From Candidatus Merdenecus merdavium (GTDB taxonomy: Bacteria > Bacillota > Clostridia > Lachnospirales > Lachnospiraceae), in contig DVLR01000224.1 of NCBI GenBank assembly GCA_018715425.1, positions 1-30,326 of the forward strand: a stretch of 30,326 nt of DNA. Direction: 5' to 3'. Positions 23,686-30,326 of this stretch are shown here, piece by piece; position 1 is the first letter of the stretch, and every line of letters starts with the position of its first letter. The notes beneath the pieces are model-generated. The model did not search any database, was not told the origin of the DNA, and was given only the letters and a program-made list of their open reading frames with translations. The position numbers and the translations under genes were made by a program.

Positions 23686-24438
23686 CTACGTTTCCTGATA
23701 TTCCATACCGTAAATATCCATAATCTCTTTGGTATATTTACCTTGACTTTCATAAACTATCAACGGTGATTCCACAGTAATCCTTGATTTTCCTCCATGT
23801 AATCCTTCGATTAAAACCATATTAGGTTCCTTATCAGAAAAAGGATACACCAAACGCATACGTTTGGGTTCCAGATTATATCGATTCATTAGAACAAAGA
23901 TCTCAGCCAAACGAAACGGGCGATGAACCATATAAAATCTTCCGTTTGCTTTTAGAAGTCTGGAACTTTGTTTGATGACATCTTCTAACGTGCATAATAT
24001 TTCATGGCGTGCAATGGCAATTTGCTCCTTAGGATTGACCAAACCGTGATTCCCTGTCATATAAGGAGGGTTCGTTGTAATAACATCAAAAGAGGCTCCA
24101 GTAAATAACTGGTCGGCCTCCTTAATATCACCTTGGATCATTGTTATTTCTTCTGTAAGATTATTAAGAGCGACGCTTCTTTTGGCTAATTCTACACTTT
24201 CCTTTTGAATATCAAGGCCTACAAAATGTTTTCCTTCTGTTTTTGCTTTTAATAAAATAGGTATAATCCCAGTACCAGTTCCTATATCTAGCACTTGTTC
24301 TCCTTTTTTTACTTTAGCAAAGTCAGACAGTAATACGGCATCCATTCCAAAACAAAAGGTATCTTTATTTTGGATAATTTGATATCCCTTCAGATTTAAA
24401 TCGTCCAGTCGTTCACCATCTCTTAATTTAATCTTCAT
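23686..24438 (-). CDS. trmN6: tRNA1(Val) (adenine-37-N6)-methyltransferase family protein
   Basis: A 250-residue class I methyltransferase of the YabB/YfiC type. DIGTGTGIIP (51-60) binds S-adenosylmethionine, GLDI (74-77) ends the second strand, and NPPY (123-126) marks an amino-group methyltransferase acting on adenine. E. coli YfiC modifies A37 of tRNA-Val. Its ATG lies 8 bases inside the end of ricT, so it is translated with it. The order ricT - trmN6 - rsmI is a Firmicutes hallmark (yaaT-yabB-yabC). Confidence 0.9.
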   Translation of the reverse strand: MKIKLRDGERLDDLNLKGYQIIQNKDTFCFGMDAVLLSDFAKVKKGEQVLDIGTGTGIIPILLKAKTEGKHFVGLDIQKESVELAKRSVALNNLTEEITMIQGDIKEADQLFTGASFDVITTNPPYMTGNHGLVNPKEQIAIARHEILCTLEDVIKQSSRLLKANGRFYMVHRPFRLAEIFVLMNRYNLEPKRMRLVYPFSDKEPNMVLIEGLHGGKSRITVESPLIVYESQGKYTKEIMDIYGMEYQET

Positions 24439-25333
24439 CTAGCTTTGACTTTCCTTCCTTCTTTTCCAGAGCCTCTAACTCTTTTAGCTCTCTATCTATA
24501 TTGACACGATCTTTTTTCCTATTTTGTTTAAACTTCAACTGCTGGACCTTATAATCACGGATCTCTTTTCCATCATTGATATCAACAATAACTTTAACCA
24601 TCTGCCTTAAAACGCTAACGCTTTGTACTTCACCTTTTAGTCCATCATCCGTGGTTACACGATCACCTACATCTGGTAATCTTTTATTTAATTCCTCATA
24701 AGTCTCTTCTTCATTCTTTAAACAGCACATTAAACGGCCACAAACACCTGATATTTTAGTAGGATTTAAAGAAAGGTTTTGCTCTTTTGCCATTTTAATT
24801 GAGACTGGCACAAACTCTGATAAATATATGTGACAGCAAAGAGCTCTGCCACAAATACCTACTCCGCCAATGATCTTCGTTTCATCTCTAACTCCAATTT
24901 GGCGTAATTCAATACGAGTACGAAAGACAGATGCTAAATCCTTAACGAGTTCTCTAAAATCAATACGTCCATCTGCTGTAAAGTAAAATAATACTTTATT
25001 ATTATCAAAGGTATATTCTGTATCGATTAGTTTCATGTCTAAACCGTGCTTATTTATTTTTTCTAAGCATATATTAAAAGCTTCTTTTTCTTTTCTTTTA
25101 TTTTCAGCTTCTTTTTTATCATCTTCGGGAGTTGAAATACGTATAACTGGTTTTAATGGCTGAACAACCTTTTCATCTTCAACCTCTTTTGGTCCTACAA
25201 CTACAAGACCATATTCGATCCCTCTTGCTGTCTCCACTATTACATGATCCTTTACCTGGATATCTAAATCCACAGGATCGAAGAAATAGATCTTACCTGC
25301 GTTTCTAAATCTAATACCTATTACTTTGATCAT
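24428..25333 (-). CDS. ricT: RicT (YaaT), PSP1 domain protein
   Basis: A 301-residue protein with the PSP1 domain. Cysteine clusters are GICGRALCC (Cys161, 166, 167) and GVCGRLMCC (Cys198, 203, 204). In Bacillus, RicT with RicA and RicF forms a complex carrying [4Fe-4S] clusters that speeds RNase Y cleavage and affects sporulation, competence and biofilm. The C-terminal 50 residues are highly charged. It starts 3 bases after the holB stop, with GGAG 9 bases upstream. ricA and ricF are not in this window. Confidence 0.92.
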   Translation of the reverse strand: MIKVIGIRFRNAGKIYFFDPVDLDIQVKDHVIVETARGIEYGLVVVGPKEVEDEKVVQPLKPVIRISTPEDDKKEAENKRKEKEAFNICLEKINKHGLDMKLIDTEYTFDNNKVLFYFTADGRIDFRELVKDLASVFRTRIELRQIGVRDETKIIGGVGICGRALCCHIYLSEFVPVSIKMAKEQNLSLNPTKISGVCGRLMCCLKNEEETYEELNKRLPDVGDRVTTDDGLKGEVQSVSVLRQMVKVIVDINDGKEIRDYKVQQLKFKQNRKKDRVNIDRELKELEALEKKEGKSKLDED

Positions 25334-25336
25334 TCC

Positions 25337-26326
25337 TTAGTTCTCCTTTATAGTAAGAAACAATAATTCCATAATTAAATCGAAATTAACATTAGCCTTT
25401 AATCTAGTCTTTGCCTTTTCAAGAGAAACAATAATTGTTTCAAGCCCTTCATAAGAGCTTACTCTTGATTGTTCTCTAATATCATTGATTTGGTCTTTAA
25501 AAATCAAATCATTTACATCTCTTGTTGCCTTAAACAATAAAACATCACGATACCAGATCATCAATAAATCTAAATAATCATCTATCTCTAATTTATAATC
25601 TGCCACTTTCTTCACAGCTTCTATCACTTCATAAATCTCCATCTCTTTTACATGCTTTACAAGAAAGAGAGCTTCGTCTTTGATTTCATTAAAGCTATCT
25701 GATGTGGCCAGTTTAATGGCTTTCCCTATATTCCCCTGTGCAAATGCCGCACTAATCTTAGCTTGGTAATCGGGAATTTCTAAATGCTCCATTAAATAAT
25801 TTCTAACAATATTATCTGGAACAACTTTTAAATTTAATGTTACACATCTTGATAATATAGTTGGAAGAAGAACATCTATATTAGTGGTCAATAAGATAAC
25901 AACCACATAAGCAGGTGGCTCCTCTATAGATTTCAATAAAGCATTTTGAGCTTGTACTGTTAATTTCTCTGCCTCTTTTATAATATAAATTTTATAAGGG
26001 CTGCTATAAGGCTTAATCATAATATCTCCTATGACTTGTCCTCTTATATCTTCTACCCCTATGCTATTTGGTTTCTCATGCAAAACTGAAATGATATCAG
26101 GATGATTTTTACTCATAGCCTTTTTACAAGAACTGCAAATCAAACATGGTTCCACATCACCTTTTTCACATTGAAGTGTCATAGCAAACATATTTGCAAG
26201 AAGGTTCTTACCAGATCCTTTCTCTCCATTAAATATATAAGCATGGGACACTTTATTCAATTTTATTGCATTTTGTAGATGGTTTATTACTTGCTCATGT
26301 CCTACAATGTCTTTAAATCCCGTCAT
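25337..26326 (-). CDS. holB: DNA polymerase III delta prime subunit
   Basis: A 329-residue AAA+ clamp-loader subunit that helps load the sliding clamp. Walker A is GEKGSGKN (34-41); the usual Ser/Thr is Asn, which suggests little or no ATPase activity, as in many delta prime proteins. The zinc-binding module has Cys53, 61, 64 and 67. Sensor 1 (LLTTN) and the SRC motif (ILSRC) that reaches into a neighbour are present. AGAGGTGAT lies before the ATG. Clostridial holB next to ricT is usual; Bacillus has tmk upstream at this position, and here a guanylate-kinase-like gene takes that place. Confidence 0.92.
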   Translation of the reverse strand: MTGFKDIVGHEQVINHLQNAIKLNKVSHAYIFNGEKGSGKNLLANMFAMTLQCEKGDVEPCLICSSCKKAMSKNHPDIISVLHEKPNSIGVEDIRGQVIGDIMIKPYSSPYKIYIIKEAEKLTVQAQNALLKSIEEPPAYVVVILLTTNIDVLLPTILSRCVTLNLKVVPDNIVRNYLMEHLEIPDYQAKISAAFAQGNIGKAIKLATSDSFNEIKDEALFLVKHVKEMEIYEVIEAVKKVADYKLEIDDYLDLLMIWYRDVLLFKATRDVNDLIFKDQINDIREQSRVSSYEGLETIIVSLEKAKTRLKANVNFDLIMELLFLTIKEN

Positions 26327-26394
26327 ATCATCACCTCTTTATGCATTTTAAAAACGTTTTACTGTTTCATTATATCACACAATTATTGATATAT

Positions 26395-26415
26395 ATAGTA
26401 GATTTCCTCTACTAT
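26395..26415. terminator. weak hairpin between holB and the kinase-like gene
   Basis: ATAGTAGA (26395-26402) and TCTACTAT (26408-26415) form an 8-bp stem with a 5-base loop and no clear T-run. A perfect TATAAT on the minus strand at 26369-26374 just after it could start a holB transcript, though its -35 is poor. Confidence 0.35.
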
Positions 26416-26453
26416 TTTCCAATGACTAAGGTATTTGATAGATTTTATATTCA

Positions 26454-27041
26454 TCATAAAAAACTTTTCATATCATGTTCTATTTCCTCTATACATGTTT
26501 TAAAGTCTTTATTCGTGTATCTTTTCTCAATCCCTGCCTGTTTAATCTTATCTTCACTAAAATCCTCACAATCTGCTAAGAATCTTCGACAGACTTCTTT
26601 ATACATTGGCTCCTGTTGTTGCATTTCACGATCTATAGCTCGCTTTAACCTAATACCATCATCTAGTTCTATAAAGATAGGAAATAAGATATCCCTTCCA
26701 TAGTATTCCTTTATTTTTCCATAAGATACTAAAGTACCAATAACTAGGTAGTTATACTGATTTAAATTTATTTGTTGATCGTCAACGGTAAAGTATTTCC
26801 AGGTCCCATGTATGGTCTCATAGGACCTCATCTCTATTAATCTTCCCGATTCCTCTATTTTCTTTAATTCCTCTTCATTAGAAAAATAATATTCTACTCC
26901 ATCTGTTTCCCCTGCTCTAATAGGTCTTGTGGTGTATAGAATAATGGTTTTTAAATTTAATTTTTTATTTTTCATCAGCTCTTTATAAATGGTATCTTTC
27001 CCACAGGAACTTTTACCCATGATATAAAAAATCTTACCCAT
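26454..27041 (-). CDS. guanylate-kinase-like protein
   Basis: A 195-residue P-loop kinase of the guanylate kinase family. The P-loop is GKSSCGKD (9-16), where GMP kinases usually have GPSGVGKGT-like sequence. The GMP-binding stretch TTRPIRAGETDGVEYYF (42-58) is well kept. The lid and core regions are less alike, so it may be a paralog with changed specificity beside a housekeeping gmk elsewhere. AAGGAGACAAGG lies before the ATG. It starts 21 bases after the decarboxylase stop and belongs to the same operon. Confidence 0.78.
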   Translation of the reverse strand: MGKIFYIMGKSSCGKDTIYKELMKNKKLNLKTIILYTTRPIRAGETDGVEYYFSNEEELKKIEESGRLIEMRSYETIHGTWKYFTVDDQQINLNQYNYLVIGTLVSYGKIKEYYGRDILFPIFIELDDGIRLKRAIDREMQQQEPMYKEVCRRFLADCEDFSEDKIKQAGIEKRYTNKDFKTCIEEIEHDMKSFL

Positions 27042-27062
27042 GTTCCTTGTCTCCTTATTTAC

Positions 27063-28523
27063 TTACCTATCAATCTTAGTTTTCATCTTTTCATCAACAA
27101 CTAGTATATAATTTCCATGATAATCTTGCAATCCTTGAATATTAGCACCCATACTTCTATATTGAGCAACGAGTTCAATGATTTCTTCTGTGATTTTTTC
27201 ACCAGGGGCTAAAATTGGAATTCCTGGTGGATATAAGTAGATAAATTCTCCTGATATGTAACCTTCACTTTTTTCTAGATGAACTTTCATTTTTTTTGCT
27301 TCATCCGCATCACCAATCTTCATATCTGCTACTTGACCTTTAACTCCAGAAAGAAAGATCTGTTCAAAGCTTTCTTCTTTTTTATGGTCATCCTTTTCTT
27401 TTAACATCTCATCTATTTCTTTCATCCCTTGATATAATCTTCTATATCCTTCTTCTGTATCCATCAAGGAAGTCATACCAAGAACCTGGTTTCCATTTAC
27501 CATTTCCATTTGCAGATGATAATGGTTTCTTAGTTTATCATAAAGCTCTTGCCCAGACATATGGCATCTATGTGTAAAAAACACTAATTTAGAAGGATCA
27601 AAATCATAACATCCGTATGTACCTATTATCTTCTCCGTTAAAAAATCAATATTTTCTAAGTTATCCAACGAACGATTCAATGCTTTTAAATTTCTTACAT
27701 AATCATTAAATAACCCCTCTCCCTGATTTTGAATCAATTGTACACATCTTTCCATACTTGACATCATGACATAGGACGGACTACTGGTTTGATAGATTCC
27801 TAAAAACTTCTCTACTCTTTCTTTAGATACCAGATTTCCATTAAGATGAAGGAAAGCCGTTTGCGTTAAAGATGGAAGGGTTTTATGAAGACTTTGAATC
27901 ACAAGGTCTGCTCCCATTTCATTTGCTGATTTAGGAAAATATTCATGAAATCCAAAGTGTGCCCCATGAGCTTCATCCACGATTAAGGGAATCCCTCTTT
28001 CATGAGCAAGATTTGCAATTTTTTTAACATCTGAAACAATTCCCTCATAAGTAGGAGAGGTGATAAAAATAGATTGTACATCCGGATTTCTTATCAACAG
28101 ATTTTCTATTTCTCTTATATTTAATCCACAATTTATATGGTATTTAGGGTGTATATGTGGATAAGTATATAAAACTTCTAGATTTCGTAGTAAAACTCCG
28201 TGATAAGCTGCTTTATGACAATTTCTAGCCATAATAATTTTACCACCTGTAGTAGTACAAGCTGATATTGCTGCTAAAATTCCAGATGTACTGCCATTAA
28301 TTAAATAATATGTCTGATCAGCCAAAAACACTTTTGCCGCATCTTTCTGGGCATCTAATAATATATCCTCTGAATGATGGAGATTATCGAATCCATCAAT
28401 TTCCGTAATATCAATAGAATAAGGATTTACAAAGTCTTCAATCATTCTTTTATGACCTGGCATATGCAGTGGATAAATATCAGTTTTCCCATACTCTACT
28501 AATTTTTTATACAATTGACTCAT
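27063..28523 (-). CDS. Orn/Lys/Arg decarboxylase family PLP enzyme
   Basis: A 486-residue fold-type I PLP enzyme that decarboxylates a basic amino acid to a polyamine precursor. GSTSG binds the cofactor phosphate, DEAHGAHFG holds the Asp that pairs with the pyridine nitrogen, and SLHKTL carries the Schiff-base Lys214. The C-terminal domain (YPPGIPILAPGE) is typical. It is the short Firmicutes form without the N-terminal wing domain. I chose the ATG at 28523, where the N-terminus aligns (QLYKKLVEYGKTDIYPLHMP), with GGGAGG 11 bases upstream; the ATG at 28550 has no ribosome site. Arginine or lysine are the likely substrates. Confidence 0.88.
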   Translation of the reverse strand: MSQLYKKLVEYGKTDIYPLHMPGHKRMIEDFVNPYSIDITEIDGFDNLHHSEDILLDAQKDAAKVFLADQTYYLINGSTSGILAAISACTTTGGKIIMARNCHKAAYHGVLLRNLEVLYTYPHIHPKYHINCGLNIREIENLLIRNPDVQSIFITSPTYEGIVSDVKKIANLAHERGIPLIVDEAHGAHFGFHEYFPKSANEMGADLVIQSLHKTLPSLTQTAFLHLNGNLVSKERVEKFLGIYQTSSPSYVMMSSMERCVQLIQNQGEGLFNDYVRNLKALNRSLDNLENIDFLTEKIIGTYGCYDFDPSKLVFFTHRCHMSGQELYDKLRNHYHLQMEMVNGNQVLGMTSLMDTEEGYRRLYQGMKEIDEMLKEKDDHKKEESFEQIFLSGVKGQVADMKIGDADEAKKMKVHLEKSEGYISGEFIYLYPPGIPILAPGEKITEEIIELVAQYRSMGANIQGLQDYHGNYILVVDEKMKTKIDR

Positions 28524-28586
28524 GATAAGATAATCCTCCCTTTCTCTCATATCAGTATATCATACTCTTACAGCTTATAGGAATAC

Positions 28587-30161
28587 CTATAACAATAGCT
28601 CTTTTGTTGATATTTTATCAGAAAATACTTGATCATGCTCCACAAAAATCATAGTTGGTTTATATTTAAGTAGTACATTCTCAATTTGTATTCTAGATAA
28701 AATATCAACATAATTTAAAGGTTCATCCCATATACATAAATGAGAGTCACAAACAAGGCTAGCAGCCAATAGTATTTTCTTTTTCTGACCTTGGCTATAA
28801 TATTCCATTGATTTTTCAAATTGATCTCTTCCAAAATCCATCTGTCTAAGAACTGCTTTAAATACTGTCTCATCTAAATTTTGATTTTTAATAAATTCGT
28901 TTAAATCCCCTTTTACTCCACTAGTATCTTGAGAAACATAAGCAATTTTTAACCCAGCTGCAACGTAACAAGTTCCCTTTGTAGGCTCAAACTCTCCTAA
29001 AATCGTCTTAATTAATGTGGATTTACCAGATCCATTTTTACCTTTCATGGCTACTCGATCGCCTTTTAAAATAGAAAGATTAATATCTTCTAAAATAACA
29101 TGATCCCCAAAAGCAACTGTAACATCTCTTAACTCCACCATACGATTTTTGGGAAAGGGGAGTATATTCATTCTTAAGTTCCTTATTTCTTCCACATCTT
29201 TTAACAATTCCTTTTTCTTCATAATGGCGTCATCCTGTCTGTTTTCTAAAGACTTAGATCTTTTCATCATCTTCGCTGCAACATGTCCTATATGTCCCCT
29301 ATCTACTCCTTTCGTACCAAATTTTCTCGATTCAACCTGATCAGACCATCGGCTTGTTCTTTCTTTTGATTTTATAAGTCTATCTATATCTTTTTTTAAT
29401 ATCTCATTTTCCTGTATTTCAAATTGGTCCTTTCTATTCTTATTTTCGATCCACGTACTATAATTTCCCTGTACAATATCTATACTCTGCTTGTTCAAAG
29501 ATAAAATATGATCTACACAAGAGTCAATAAAAGCACGATCATGAGAAACCAATATAAATCCAGACTTTGAATTTAAATATTCTGCTAGCTGTTTACGTCC
29601 CAATGTATCTAAGTGGTTCGTTGGCTCATCAATAAGTAAAAATCTATTTTTCTTTAAAAACAATGCCGCTAACATTACTTTTGTTCTTTCTCCATAACTT
29701 AAGGTATCAAAAGGGTGATATAAAACTTGTTCATTCACTTTTAACTGCAACATTTCTTTTATTATTTTTTCTTCAATGACATATCCATCATGCTCTTGAA
29801 AAAGCATCTGAATTTCTCCGTAGTGCATCATAGATGACTCATCACCAGCTTTTATACATTGATCCATCTCTTCTTCCCATAAAGAGTAAGGTGCAATAAT
29901 TTCTTTGGCCACATCTATTGCAAGAGATGATTTATTTTTTATATTAAATGGAAAATATTCAAACTCAACCTGTGATGTAATCGTTCCACTATAATCATAT
30001 TTTCCCATTAGTAGTTGAAAGAATGTGGTCTTTCCTTTTCCATTTCTTCCTATAAAACCTAGCTTCCAATCTGTATTGATTGTTAAGGAAACGTTTTTAA
30101 ATATTTCATGATATGAGTTGTCATAAGAAAATGATAATTGATTTACAATAATATCTGACAT
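28587..30161 (-). CDS. ABC-F ribosome-protection protein, Lsa-like
   Basis: A 524-residue ABC-F ATPase with two nucleotide-binding domains and no membrane helices. NBD1: Walker A GRNGKGKT (38-45), signature LSYGE (154-158), Walker B LLIDEPTNHLD. NBD2: Walker A GKNGSGKS (374-381), signature YSQGQ (455-459), Walker B CIWDEPLNYVD. The linker (240-340) has GHIGHVAAKMMKRSKSLENR, as in Lsa/Vga-type proteins, whose interdomain arm reaches the peptidyl-transferase centre and dislodges lincosamides, streptogramins A and pleuromutilins. Resistance is an inference; housekeeping ABC-F proteins share the fold. AAGGAG lies 8 bases before the ATG, with a good promoter close upstream. Confidence 0.87.
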   Translation of the reverse strand: MSDIIVNQLSFSYDNSYHEIFKNVSLTINTDWKLGFIGRNGKGKTTFFQLLMGKYDYSGTITSQVEFEYFPFNIKNKSSLAIDVAKEIIAPYSLWEEEMDQCIKAGDESSMMHYGEIQMLFQEHDGYVIEEKIIKEMLQLKVNEQVLYHPFDTLSYGERTKVMLAALFLKKNRFLLIDEPTNHLDTLGRKQLAEYLNSKSGFILVSHDRAFIDSCVDHILSLNKQSIDIVQGNYSTWIENKNRKDQFEIQENEILKKDIDRLIKSKERTSRWSDQVESRKFGTKGVDRGHIGHVAAKMMKRSKSLENRQDDAIMKKKELLKDVEEIRNLRMNILPFPKNRMVELRDVTVAFGDHVILEDINLSILKGDRVAMKGKNGSGKSTLIKTILGEFEPTKGTCYVAAGLKIAYVSQDTSGVKGDLNEFIKNQNLDETVFKAVLRQMDFGRDQFEKSMEYYSQGQKKKILLAASLVCDSHLCIWDEPLNYVDILSRIQIENVLLKYKPTMIFVEHDQVFSDKISTKELLL

Positions 30162-30206
30162 TTTTTTCTTCTCCTTTTATTGAACCATATGACTTATACA
30201 ACCTGT

Positions 30207-30235
30207 TTTATACAAAGAACTTTTATCATTGTAAA
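30207..30235 (-). promoter_or_regulatory. promoter of the ABC-F gene
   Basis: On the minus strand TTTACA (30230-30235) and TATAAA (30207-30212) are exactly 17 bases apart, each matching the consensus at 5 of 6. The resulting leader is about 40 bases. Confidence 0.7.
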
Positions 30236-30243
30236 ATAGACAT

Positions 30244-30274
30244 AAAAAAAGTCATAAGAATTTGATCTTATGAC
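30244..30274 (-). terminator. Rho-independent terminator upstream of the ABC-F gene
   Basis: GTCATAAGA (30251-30259) and TCTTATGAC (30266-30274) form a perfect 9-bp stem with a 6-base loop, followed on the minus strand by seven T. It could end a gene beyond the right edge or act as an attenuator in a longer ABC-F leader. Confidence 0.85.
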
Positions 30275-30326
30275 ATACATACTATTTATATTATCTTATT
30301 TAAAGAGGCTCTATTTTATAGAACAT

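Overview
The window is AT-rich DNA from a spore-forming, low-G+C Firmicute, most likely a clostridium of the Lachnospiraceae type. The evidence is a spore-maturation pair (spmA/spmB), an AbrB/SpoVT-type regulator, strong AGGAGG ribosome sites, and the conserved clostridial block Orn/Lys/Arg decarboxylase - guanylate-kinase-like gene - holB - ricT - trmN6 - rsmI. I cannot name the species from sequence alone. No tRNA, rRNA, CRISPR array or intact insertion sequence was seen.

Layout. 1-3300: the end of a DUF624 (YesL-like) membrane protein, an esterase-like alpha/beta hydrolase, a PD-(D/E)XK 'Rpn' nuclease gene, the broken remains of a second Rpn copy, and a gene-poor stretch with one decayed coding fragment. 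3301-6436: an M42 aminopeptidase convergent with an acetyltransferase/amidohydrolase pair. 6447-12439: a five-gene operon (MoeA-like protein, DUF4213/DUF364 protein, B12/siderophore-type permease, ATPase and lipoprotein) with a divergent Crp/Fnr-type regulator; the mix suggests uptake and use of an oxyanion such as molybdate or tungstate. 12516-13685: an MFS transporter.

13934-16901 is the most unusual part. Three minus-strand genes are joined by 4-base ATGA overlaps: a substrate-binding-protein fold with no signal peptide behind a DUF1858-like domain, a UreG/HypB-like GTPase rich in cysteine pairs, and a soluble ABC ATPase with its own small N-terminal helical domain. There is no membrane subunit. 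I read it as a cytosolic metal or metallocofactor handling system that I do not recognise as described.

17024-22627: spmB/spmA, a sorbitol/xylitol-type dehydrogenase with a clear promoter and palindromic operator, a ROK repressor that probably controls it, an EutH-like permease standing alone, and an AbrB-like regulator. 22783-30326: the housekeeping block (rRNA and tRNA methylation, RicT, DNA polymerase delta prime, nucleotide kinase, PLP decarboxylase), then an Lsa-like ABC-F ribosome-protection protein with its own promoter at the right edge.

Nearly all genes lie on the minus strand. Plus-strand exceptions are the DUF624 fragment, the M42 peptidase, the Crp/Fnr-type regulator and the AbrB-like gene.
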